From DATGMP01 sp035293565 (GTDB lineage Bacteria; Pseudomonadota; Alphaproteobacteria; BOG-932; Roseiterribacteraceae): 64,000 bases of DNA. The stretch covers positions 60,515-124,514 of the forward strand of contig DATGMP010000023.1 of assembly GCA_035293565.1 (NCBI GenBank). The letters are read 5' to 3'. Positions 33,276-40,692 of the stretch are shown here, piece after piece. The notes under the pieces were generated by a model. The model ran no database searches, had not been told where the DNA came from, and saw only the letters and a list, made by a program, of their open reading frames with translations. Positions within the stretch are counted from its first letter, which is position 1; each line of letters starts with the position of its first letter. Both the position numbers and the translations under genes were made by a program.

Positions 33276-33449
33276 ATGACAGAGACAAGCCATCAGTCAG
33301 CGGCGGTCCGCGCCGCGATCGAGCGCTGGTTCCACGACAATTTCGCCAATTCGCCGGTCTCGCGATCGGTCGAGGCGATCAATCATCTGCGCGCCTCCCT
33401 CGATGCGCTCGAGGTCGAGATCGCTGCGACACTTACGAAGGAGACCTGA
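33276..33449 (+). CDS. 57-aa phage protein
   Basis: AAAGGA precedes an ATG opening 58 codons that end three bases before the tail-tube gene. The peptide is helical and charged (AAVRAAIERWFHDNFANSPV, then LRASLDALEVEIAATL). Small helical genes at this point of tail operons are common but I do not recognise this one. Confidence 0.6.
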   Translation: MTETSHQSAAVRAAIERWFHDNFANSPVSRSVEAINHLRASLDALEVEIAATLTKET

Positions 33450-33452
33450 TCC

Positions 33453-34196
33453 ATGACTCAATATGCTTTTGGCTTGGGCGCGCTGATCGGCTTGCGCACC
33501 GATATTGCGAACGCGACGCCGGCTCAGTTCGGCACGCTGCAGGAGGTGCAGCTCGATATGAGCTTCACCATCAAGGAGCTGACCGGTCAGTTCCAGGCGC
33601 CGACCGCGCTCGCGCGCGGTGGGCTGAAGATCACCGGCAAGGCCAAGGCCGCGCGAATCACCGCGGCCAATTTCAACAATCTGTTCTTCGGTCAGACGGT
33701 CGGCAACGGAAATACCGTGACGCAGATCGGTGAAGCTCAGGCGGTTCCGGGCAGCGCCGCCTATACCGTGCAAGTCGCAAACCATGCGACGTTCGCCGCC
33801 GATCTGGGCGTCGCCTACGCCGCGAGCGGTGTGATGCTGACGACCGTTGCGCCGGGATCCGAAGCGACAGGGAAATATTCAGTCAATTCGGCGACCGGAA
33901 CCTACACCTTCTCATCCGGCGATGCGAACGCCGCCATTCTCGTGACCTATAGCTACACCACGACGAGCGGCACCGCGATCGCCCTGTCGAACCAGCTCAT
34001 GGGCTCGCAGCCGAGCTTCAGGCTGGTTTTGAGCGAGCAGTATCAGGGCAAGCTGCTGAACCTGCAGCTCAACTGGGTGATCTCCCCCAAGCTGTCCCTT
34101 CAGTTCAAGAACGAGGATTTCCTCATCCCCGAGTTCGACTTCCAAGCCGCGGCCGATGCGGCCGGAAACATCGGCAATGTGTGGCTTTCGGAGTAG
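33453..34196 (+). CDS. major tail (tube) protein
   Basis: The product is 247 aa and beta-rich. It opens with a tail-tube-like N-terminus (ALIGLRTDIANATPAQFGTL, then LDMSFTIKELTGQFQAP) and ends FLIPEFDFQAAADAAGNIGN. A middle segment (~90-170) is an Ala/Thr-rich inserted domain. Position between tail terminator and tail chaperone supports the role. Confidence 0.8.
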   Translation: MTQYAFGLGALIGLRTDIANATPAQFGTLQEVQLDMSFTIKELTGQFQAPTALARGGLKITGKAKAARITAANFNNLFFGQTVGNGNTVTQIGEAQAVPGSAAYTVQVANHATFAADLGVAYAASGVMLTTVAPGSEATGKYSVNSATGTYTFSSGDANAAILVTYSYTTTSGTAIALSNQLMGSQPSFRLVLSEQYQGKLLNLQLNWVISPKLSLQFKNEDFLIPEFDFQAAADAAGNIGNVWLSE

Positions 34197-34202
34197 GCGC
34201 GT

Positions 34203-34532
34203 ATGACGATTTCGATCAGACTTGGCGGCAAGGACTATCCGATCGCCCCACTGAAGTTTCGCGACCTGAAGCGCGTGCTGCCGTTGTTCCTCCAGCTCGG
34301 TATGGATAGCGAAGCGAAGGTGGACGCGCAGGGCGAGATACTGACGGCCGCGATCGCGACGGCCGATCCCGCTTTCACGCGCGCCCAGTTCGATGAGTTG
34401 ACGCCGGATGTGGAGGAGCTTCGCGTCGCGGTGTCGGCGGTCGCGCGCCTCTCGGGATTGAAGCCGGGAGCGCCCCAGCCGGGGGAAGCGCCGGCGGCGA
34501 GGCCTTCCCTTGGGGCGACATCTACGGGCTGA
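34203..34532 (+). CDS. tail assembly chaperone, short (G-like) product
   Basis: The product is 109 aa. SIRLGGKDYPIAPLKFRDLKRV and LSAVARLSGL-type helices match tail assembly chaperones of siphophages and GTAs. The last ~20 residues (PGAPQPGEAPAARPSLGATS) are low-complexity, as if read past the natural switch point. The overlapping -1 frame continues the protein (see next entry). Confidence 0.8.
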   Translation: MTISIRLGGKDYPIAPLKFRDLKRVLPLFLQLGMDSEAKVDAQGEILTAAIATADPAFTRAQFDELTPDVEELRVAVSAVARLSGLKPGAPQPGEAPAARPSLGATSTG

Positions 34533-34741
34533 TCGCGACGGCCTGCGGGTGGCGCCGGGCCGAGATCGACGAGATGACGTTACCCGAATATCTGGAGCTC
34601 GCCGCCTATTGGAAAAAGAATCCGCCCTTGCATCTTCTCATCCGCGCTTTTCTTGATTATAAGGGCGGGGACAAAACCAGAACGTCGGACTTGGCCGAGC
34701 TGTTGGCTGCTGCCGGACCGGAGGGAATCTTGCGTGGATAG
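34397..34741 (+). CDS. tail assembly chaperone extension (T part) reached by -1 frameshift
   Basis: The -1 frame is open from 34397 to a TAG at 34739-34741 and encodes, after 34499, EAFPWGDIYGLIATACGWRR, then EIDEMTLPEYLELAAYW and NPPLHLLIRAFLDY. This is the typical C-terminal extension of tail chaperones. It has no convincing start of its own. The run GGGGGAAG at 34481-34488, in phase as G-GGG-GAA relative to the short product, is the best slippery-site candidate. The fused product would be about 178 aa and act on the tape measure protein. Confidence 0.68.
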   Translation, partial: VDAGCGGASRRGVGGRAPLGIEAGSAPAGGSAGGEAFPWGDIYGLIATACGWRRAEIDEMTLPEYLELAAYWKKNPPLHLLIRAFLDYKGGDKTRTSDLAELLAAAGPEGILRG

Positions 34742-35369
34742 GAGACGGGATGTCTGGCTTGCCGCGGTGCTGATTTCGGCCGGGGCCTGCACGCCGCAGC
34801 CCTATCCGGAGGATATCGCGCGGCAGCAGCAGGAGGCCACGGACCGGGCATTGATGGCCGAGTATATCGGGCGCCCGCTCTGGACCGTGGGCATCGCAAA
34901 CTACTTCGTCTGCCCCAGCAAGGCGATGATGCTGGGTCCGGAGGGATGCTTCACGGGACGCGGCCGGTTCACCTTCGATTCCTTCGAAGGGCTGTACCCG
35001 CTGACGGACGGCGAGGTGTTCATGCATGTCACCTTCGCTGACGGGCGGTCAGGGTTCACTCATTTCTACCTTGGCGATCTGAAATTCGACGTCGTCGATC
35101 ACGACCCGATGAAGGAGCCCGGGATCTATCCCTCCTTCCTCGACAATCTCAAGGCTGGAAAGGCCGTCCTGCAGCGCCGCAAGCTTCCAGGCGCGCTTCT
35201 GCACATGACCCAAGCGCAAGTGCTCGCCGGCGCTTGGGGCAAGCCCGACCGCGTCGTCGAGCGGGAGTCGTATCGGCACGGATCGGTCGAATGGTGGATC
35301 TATCCCGAGGACAATTTGCTGGTGTTCCAGAACGGCGAGCTGGTCGATATCCAGCGATCCCGGAAATAG
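34734..35369 (+). CDS. lipoprotein cargo gene in tail operon
   Basis: The product is 211 aa. A GTG start at 34734, with GGAGGG 7 bases upstream, gives MDRRRDVWLAAVLISAGAC, a lipoprotein signal with Cys19 as the lipidation site. The C-terminal ~60 residues (MTQAQVLAGAWGKPDRVVER, then EWWIYPEDNLLVFQNGEL) resemble the SmpA/OmlA-like fold. It starts before the tail chaperone stop. A membrane lipoprotein has no obvious virion role; superinfection exclusion is a possibility. Confidence 0.72.
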   Translation: MDRRRDVWLAAVLISAGACTPQPYPEDIARQQQEATDRALMAEYIGRPLWTVGIANYFVCPSKAMMLGPEGCFTGRGRFTFDSFEGLYPLTDGEVFMHVTFADGRSGFTHFYLGDLKFDVVDHDPMKEPGIYPSFLDNLKAGKAVLQRRKLPGALLHMTQAQVLAGAWGKPDRVVERESYRHGSVEWWIYPEDNLLVFQNGELVDIQRSRK

Positions 35370-35408
35370 GCTCGAGCGACCAGCCATTCGGCTTTTTGAG
35401 GAGCGTTG

Positions 35409-36338
35409 ATGCGGATGTATCGCGTAGACGAGGGCGCTAACCCGGAAGGATGGCCGTTCCTTCAGGATGGGCATGCGTATCTCGGGGATGGCACGCCTCT
35501 CACCGATGTCGATGAGGACGGCCGAATTGTACCTTCGCGCCAAGCGTTAGTCTCTGACGAGAAAATCTGCTCGGGCGGCGTCCTGAGTCTCGCTGATCGG
35601 CAGAGCGGGGTCGAAGCGCTTGCACGCGCGCTCGACAATAACGATCTGGTCCGTGCGCCGATTCTGCTTCTCCAGCTTCAGATCGATCCCGATCCGGCTC
35701 TCGCGAAATTCAATCACTTCCATAAGCCGCCCGGCCCAGGGGGTGGGCAATTCGCATCTGGTCCCGAGGCGGGCGCCGCGGCTACGGCTCCATCAGGACT
35801 TGAGACTGCCTCGTTTAATATGCATGTCGGGCTCCCCGGCAGTGGAGTCGCCGGCACGCCGGTCGCGCCCCCGCCTGGATTTGAACAGGTTGCTGCGACC
35901 CTAGGCGTGAGTATGACCTCCACCTATGTACCCGGCGTCTATGGAAAGGATATCGACATCGCGCATGCGCTGGTCACGGATCTGGTGTGGATGGCGATCC
36001 TCACGATAACCAAACCTGGTTTCACGCCCGGAACCAAGGGTTACGGAATAGCTCTTCATAATGCGTTGGCCGTAGAAGTCAGACTGCTCGGTGACCCGGA
36101 ACTCCATGCGGAACAAGCCTACTTCAAAGGCTTTCCCGTACCGATAAGACTCCCCTTCTCTTCTGTTCCCGACGTTCTCTACGGCTCGATATGGAATCCC
36201 AAGATAGTATGGGACCTAAAGACCGGGCGCTCTGCTCGCGATATCAGCGCTGCTGATACCCAAAAGCAGAAAGAGGAAACGCTTGAGAATGTTCGCGGAT
36301 CGCCATTCTACGAATACATTCAGGTTTACGGGCCCTGA
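35409..36338 (+). CDS. putative phage-borne toxin A, shared N-terminal module plus PD-(D/E)XK-like C-terminus
   Basis: The product is 309 aa. Residues ~69-90 (EALARALDNNDLVRAPIL) match the module shared with genes at 46456 and 51283. A hinge PPGPGGGQFASG (107-118) replaces the PRDE-GRWT of the others. The C-terminal ~150 residues contain SVPDVLYG (Asp255) and IVWDLKTGRS (Asp269, Lys271) with glutamines after it, the layout of a PD-(D/E)XK nuclease. GAGGAG 5 bases upstream sets the ATG at 35409. The next gene starts one base after its stop. It sits between tail chaperone and tape measure. Toxicity is inferred. Confidence 0.6.
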   Translation: MRMYRVDEGANPEGWPFLQDGHAYLGDGTPLTDVDEDGRIVPSRQALVSDEKICSGGVLSLADRQSGVEALARALDNNDLVRAPILLLQLQIDPDPALAKFNHFHKPPGPGGGQFASGPEAGAAATAPSGLETASFNMHVGLPGSGVAGTPVAPPPGFEQVAATLGVSMTSTYVPGVYGKDIDIAHALVTDLVWMAILTITKPGFTPGTKGYGIALHNALAVEVRLLGDPELHAEQAYFKGFPVPIRLPFSSVPDVLYGSIWNPKIVWDLKTGRSARDISAADTQKQKEETLENVRGSPFYEYIQVYGP

Positions 36339-36339
36339 C

Positions 36340-37032
36340 ATGAACGACCCCACCTCTGCGAATTCGGATCCCAAATCCTTCGACGATCGCACCGCCAACG
36401 AGATCGTCGATCGCGCGACGCTGTTGCTCGCGACGTTACTCGGTAAGTGCACTCCGAGACGATCTGAGTATCTTCTCTTTGGCGTCACTCCGCCTATCCA
36501 GATTTGCTTTGCAGGCAGCGGACCAATCGTACCCGTACTCAGTCTGTCTTCGAGCAAATATAATACGCATGCTGTCGCGCATATGTATTATTTGTCCATG
36601 CTCGAAGATCAGAGACAATTTCCGGCATTCTGGGTTGACAAAAACATCAGCGTTTTCTCCCGACTTGATTCAGGGCCAGATGCGATAGCGCGCGACGTCC
36701 ACCAGGCGATCAAAAAGATCGATTTTGCTGGAGTAATTGCTGCAGGTTCGATCGAGCGAATTTTGACGGAGCAACCGAGGCATCCGATACCGTGGCTTAT
36801 CTTCCATCTTGCTGTGTGCAGTGCGTACCTGGCGCGAGACGAAGAAGCTCAGTCGCTGCTGCAGAAGTCGATCGATTTGGCTAAGAACGAGAATCCGGCC
36901 GCGTATGCAAATCTAATCTCCGAGGCGCAGGTGGATCTTTCGAAGCTGACGTCAGATCCCGAAGGATTCCGATCGGATCTAATTGCGACGATGGCGTCCA
37001 ACTGGTCGCATTTCAAAATCGTCAGCTCATGA
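36340..37032 (+). CDS. putative immunity protein A
   Basis: The product is 230 aa, AT-richer than the structural genes. The ATG is one base after the toxin A stop. The C-terminal ~90 residues are helical with TPR-like periodicity (LAVCSAYLARDEEAQSLLQK). No family recognised; the immunity role rests on the tight pairing with the preceding gene. Confidence 0.5.
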   Translation: MNDPTSANSDPKSFDDRTANEIVDRATLLLATLLGKCTPRRSEYLLFGVTPPIQICFAGSGPIVPVLSLSSSKYNTHAVAHMYYLSMLEDQRQFPAFWVDKNISVFSRLDSGPDAIARDVHQAIKKIDFAGVIAAGSIERILTEQPRHPIPWLIFHLAVCSAYLARDEEAQSLLQKSIDLAKNENPAAYANLISEAQVDLSKLTSDPEGFRSDLIATMASNWSHFKIVSS

Positions 37033-37104
37033 TCGGCTGAGCACGTAAGAAACGCCAACCTAACTTGTCGGGCGACCGGCTTGTACCGCACATAAGGATC
37101 TCCA

Positions 37105-38244
37105 ATGTCCGACGACACGATCTCGATCGGCTTCTCGGTCGATACAGGCGAGCTGCAAGCCGGCATTGGCGCGGCGCTGGATAGCTTGGCGCAGATGCCG
37201 CCGATGCTGGAGCAGGATTTCGGGGCGATCGCATCATCGGCCACGGCAGCTTCCGGTCATCTCAAGAGCCTCAGCGACGCGTCGGCCGATGCAACGAAGA
37301 AGGCGCAGGAGGACTACGCGGCGGGTACGCAGCGGGTCGCGATGCTGTCCGCGCTCGATCAGATGTCGACCGACCAGGCAATCGCCGAACGGGAGCGGTT
37401 GGAGAATGTGCGCTTCGCCGCGACGCGCGCCGAGCTCGAGATGGATGAGGAGTGTGCTGTCGAGGGCAGCAAGCTCGCCCAGCAGATCCAGGACAAGGCC
37501 TATGCTCAGGAAGCGCAGCACCATGCCCGTATCCGCCAGCTCGATCTACAGGCCGTGAAAGAATCCGAAGCCTCATGGAAATCGATGGTTCAACCGATCA
37601 CGCAAAGCTTCGGCAATGCGATCGAGGGCATGATCACCGGTACGCAGAACATGCATCAGGCGCTGGCCAAGATCGGTCAATCGATTCTCTCCGATTTTAT
37701 CCATATGGGCGTCCAACGCGTCAACAATTGGCTGACGTCCGAACTGACGATGACGGAATCCACGGTTGCCGGGAATGCCGCGCGGACCGCGTCGAATCAG
37801 GCCGCGGCGACCGCGAGCTCGGGCTTCAGCTTCGCCCATGCGTTGGAGGAAATCGAATCGAACGCCGCGCGGGTCTACAGCTCCGTCTTCGCTTGGGCCG
37901 CGCCGGCGCTCGGTCCCTTCGCGGTCGTGCCGGCGACAGCCGCTGCCGCTCTCGTTGTCGCCAAGGAGGCGTTGATACCGTCCTTCGATCAGGGCGCCTG
38001 GAGTTTGCCCGGCGACATGCTGGCCATGGTGCATCAGGGCGAGGCGATCCTGCCCAGAGCCTTCGCCGATGATTTCCGTAGCGCGGTCTCTGGCGGCGGC
38101 TCCGGAATCGGTGGCGGCGACACGCACATTCACATCCACGCCACCGACGCGCAAAGCTTCCAGCGCCAGCTGATGAACAACGGCTCAACCCTCGCGCGCT
38201 CGCTTCGGCAACAGGCGCGCAATTTTCATCCGGCCTTGAGGTGA
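37105..38244 (+). CDS. tail tape measure protein (short)
   Basis: The product is 379 aa. The first ~190 residues are helical coiled-coil (IGFSVDTGELQAGIGAALDS at the start). The middle is hydrophobic (FAWAAPALGPFAVVPATAAA). The end carries SLPGDMLAMVHQGEAILPRA, typical of tape measure C-termini, and HIHIHATDAQSFQRQL. The short length predicts a short tail, as in GTAs. Three cargo genes separate it from the tail chaperone, an unusual break. Confidence 0.8.
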   Translation: MSDDTISIGFSVDTGELQAGIGAALDSLAQMPPMLEQDFGAIASSATAASGHLKSLSDASADATKKAQEDYAAGTQRVAMLSALDQMSTDQAIAERERLENVRFAATRAELEMDEECAVEGSKLAQQIQDKAYAQEAQHHARIRQLDLQAVKESEASWKSMVQPITQSFGNAIEGMITGTQNMHQALAKIGQSILSDFIHMGVQRVNNWLTSELTMTESTVAGNAARTASNQAAATASSGFSFAHALEEIESNAARVYSSVFAWAAPALGPFAVVPATAAAALVVAKEALIPSFDQGAWSLPGDMLAMVHQGEAILPRAFADDFRSAVSGGGSGIGGGDTHIHIHATDAQSFQRQLMNNGSTLARSLRQQARNFHPALR

Positions 38245-38245
38245 C

Positions 38246-38866
38246 ATGAGTACAGCGGTTTTTCCCGCGTTGGCCGGGCTCGAATATCCGGTCACGCGCA
38301 CGCCCGTCTTCAAGACGCTCGTGCAAGAATCCGTTTCGGGCAAAGAGAATCGTGCCGCGCTGCAAGTCTATCCGCGTTGGAAATGGAGTCTCAGCTTCAA
38401 TTTCCTGCGCGACGATTCCAACAACGAGTTTCGTACGCTGCTCGGATTTTTTCTGGCGCGGCAGGGTGCGTATGACTCGTTCCTCTTTGACGATGTCGAC
38501 GATGACGGCGTGACCGACCAACCGGTCGGCGTCGGCGATGGCTCCAATCTGAATTTTCCGCTCGTGCGCACCCTCGGCGGCTTCGTCGAGCCGATCCTGG
38601 CCGTCAACACGAATGTTGTCGCAACCGTCAAAGTGAACGGCGTGCTCCAGGCCTTCACGTCCCAGTGGGGTTGGCTGTTCGGCGCTTATGGGCCTTACGG
38701 AATCGCCTTCACTCCCGGGAATGCGCCAGGGAACGGCGCCTCGGTGACCGCGACCTTCAATTACTACTGGCCGGTCCGCTTCACGGCCGACGACAATGAC
38801 TTCACGAAGTTCATGAACAAGCTCTGGGAGCAGAAGAAGCTCGAATTCGAGAGCGTGAAGAACTAG
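38246..38866 (+). CDS. DUF2460 distal tail protein (GTA gp12-like)
   Basis: The product is 206 aa. FPALAGLEYPVTRTPVFKT, then YPRWKWSLSFNFLR, LLGFFLARQGAYDSFLFDD and YYWPVRFTADDNDF match DUF2460, the distal tail ring next to the hub in GTAs and related phages. Starts two bases after the tape measure stop. Confidence 0.87.
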   Translation: MSTAVFPALAGLEYPVTRTPVFKTLVQESVSGKENRAALQVYPRWKWSLSFNFLRDDSNNEFRTLLGFFLARQGAYDSFLFDDVDDDGVTDQPVGVGDGSNLNFPLVRTLGGFVEPILAVNTNVVATVKVNGVLQAFTSQWGWLFGAYGPYGIAFTPGNAPGNGASVTATFNYYWPVRFTADDNDFTKFMNKLWEQKKLEFESVKN

Positions 38867-38884
38867 CTCCCGTCGCTATTCACT

Positions 38885-39000
38885 TCCTCGTCATCCCTGA
38901 CAAGCACCCCACCGGGTTGCACGATCCGGGATCCACATCGTCGCCGGTGCGGATGGACGAATGGATCGCGGATCGCTTCGCGTCCGGAATGACAATCGAG
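38885..39000. repeat. degenerate REP-like repeat inside tail operon
   Basis: Between the DUF2460 and DUF2163 genes lies a ~115-base stretch with GTCATCCCTGAC, GATCCGGGATCCACATCG and GCGTCCGGAATGAC. These are boundaries similar to the repeat at 3096-3175. It looks like a chromosomal repeat unit that has moved into the phage operon. Confidence 0.5.
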
Positions 39001-39018
39001 AAGAAAGAGAACTGTATC

Positions 39019-39879
39019 ATGAAGCCTGCATCCCCGGCCCTGCGAGCCATCCTCGCAGGGCCGCAATTCTTTATGGCCGATTGCTATAGCTTCACGCTCG
39101 TGGACGGCACGGTCGCGCGTTACACGACGGCCGATCAGGATATCGTCGACGCGGCGACCAGCCATGTCTTCTCGTCAAAGGGACCGTTCTTCGAGCGCTC
39201 CAAGGTCAAGTTCCAGGTCGGCGTGCAGGTCGATGAGCTCGACATCACGCTGACCGCCGGTCCGAACGACATGATCGACGGCGTGCCCTGGATGTCGGCC
39301 CTGCGCGGCGGCGCGCTCGACGGCGCGGAGATTCAGCTCGATCGAGCCTTTATGGCGAATTTCGGCGACACGTCCGCGGGGTTGCTGACTATCTTTGCCG
39401 GCCGTATCGCCGAGGTCGACGCGGGACGGACGCAGGCGACCATCAAGGCCAACACGCATCTCGAGCTGCTGACGCTGCAGATGCCCTGGCGCCTGTTCCA
39501 GCCGGGCTGCGCCTTCACGCTCTATGACGGTCGCTGCACGCTAAGCAAAGCATCCTTCGGCGTTGCCGCGATGATCAATGCAGGTTCGACCGACTTTGTC
39601 GCAAACACCAATCTGGCACAGACTGTCGGATGGGCATCGCTCGGAACCATGACGTTTACCTCGGGCGCGCTCGCGAACAAATCCTTCACGATTCGGGAGC
39701 ATGACGTCGGCGGCGTGCTGAAGCCGGTCGTGCCGTTCCCGGTTCCTCCGGCAGCCGGCGACAGCTGCATCGTCTATCCGGGCTGCGACAAGCAGCAATC
39801 GACCTGCCAAACCAAGTTCAACAACCTCGCCCATTTCGGCGGCTTCCCGTACGTGCCGGTTCCGGAGACGGCGGTATGA
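39019..39879 (+). CDS. DUF2163 / BR0599-family tail hub protein (GTA gp13-like)
   Basis: The product is 286 aa. ADCYSFTLVDGTVARYTTAD at the start, the DUF2163 body, and a C-terminal cysteine-rich signature (FQPGCAFTLYDGRCTLSKASF; YPGCDKQQSTCQTKFNN; HFGGFPYVP) are typical. The cysteines are thought to hold an iron-sulfur cluster in GTA-like hubs. The ATG at 39019 follows a purine-rich site after a repeat element. Confidence 0.87.
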   Translation: MKPASPALRAILAGPQFFMADCYSFTLVDGTVARYTTADQDIVDAATSHVFSSKGPFFERSKVKFQVGVQVDELDITLTAGPNDMIDGVPWMSALRGGALDGAEIQLDRAFMANFGDTSAGLLTIFAGRIAEVDAGRTQATIKANTHLELLTLQMPWRLFQPGCAFTLYDGRCTLSKASFGVAAMINAGSTDFVANTNLAQTVGWASLGTMTFTSGALANKSFTIREHDVGGVLKPVVPFPVPPAAGDSCIVYPGCDKQQSTCQTKFNNLAHFGGFPYVPVPETAV

Positions 39880-40163
39880 ACCGCATTCAAGCGCATCTCG
39901 AGATCACGACCGGCATCATCCGCCTCTATTCCGAGGGAAGCCACGAGGAGAGAGCGCCATTCGATATGTCCCTCTGTCTGGTGGGTGACCAAGACAGAGC
40001 AATCCTGAAGGGGCTCGCCACGGCCGCGGGATTCCATCATGCGCATCGACGCGCAATCAATGATTGCCTCAAGGCGCATCATTTCAGTCGCGGAGAATGG
40101 GAGCGTGGCGAAACCGTGGATGGCCGGCTGGTCATTCGCCGCGTAGGGTTCGTCGTTCGATGA
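39876..40163 (+). CDS. small phage protein between hub and peptidase genes
   Basis: The product is 95 aa, overlapping the hub gene (ATGA) and the NlpC/P60 gene (ATGA). It has GFHHAHRRAINDCLKAHHFS in the centre. No family recognised; insertion here is not part of the standard GTA order. Confidence 0.6.
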   Translation: MNRIQAHLEITTGIIRLYSEGSHEERAPFDMSLCLVGDQDRAILKGLATAAGFHHAHRRAINDCLKAHHFSRGEWERGETVDGRLVIRRVGFVVR

Positions 40164-40618
40164 CCGAGGCCGAAGGACGGATGGCCGTCGTGCGCGCGGC
40201 GCGATCCTGGATCGGCACTCCCTATCATCACGCCGCGCGCGTGAAGGGCGTCGGCGTCGATTGCGCGATGCTGCTGGCTGCTGCCTATGAAGAGGCCGGC
40301 CTGGTCTCACCCATAGCGTTCGAGCGCTATTCTCCGGGCTGGATGCTTCATCGCGATGCGGAGCGGCTGCTCGCGGTGATCGAGACGCGCACCTGGCCCG
40401 CGCAAGAGCCTGGCGCGCCGGGCGATCTTCTCGTCTATCGCTTCGGTCGCGCTTTCGCCCATGGCGCCATCGTCGTGGAATGGCCCGTCATCATTCATGC
40501 CGTGCAGCGCGCGGGCGTGATCCTCGACAAGGTCGACGGCGCTCAGCTGCGCGGCAGGGAGCGGAAGCTGTTCTCGTTGTTCCCTCAATCGCCGGGGCCG
40601 CAGTCGCGGCCAGGGTGA
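40160..40618 (+). CDS. NlpC/P60 family tail peptidase (GTA gp14-like)
   Basis: The product is 152 aa. The catalytic Cys35 is in GVGVDCAMLLAAAYEEAG and the His101 in FAHGAIVVE; ARSWIGTPYHHAARVKG is the N-terminal signature. It should cut peptidoglycan peptides during DNA entry from the tail tip. Translationally coupled to the gene before it. Confidence 0.88.
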   Translation: MTEAEGRMAVVRAARSWIGTPYHHAARVKGVGVDCAMLLAAAYEEAGLVSPIAFERYSPGWMLHRDAERLLAVIETRTWPAQEPGAPGDLLVYRFGRAFAHGAIVVEWPVIIHAVQRAGVILDKVDGAQLRGRERKLFSLFPQSPGPQSRPG

Positions 40619-40692
40619 AGAGGGAAAGGACTGCGCTTAAGCGCGAGCCAAGCGGGCGGACGCCCGCGCCCGGCGACTGAAGGAAGAATTTG

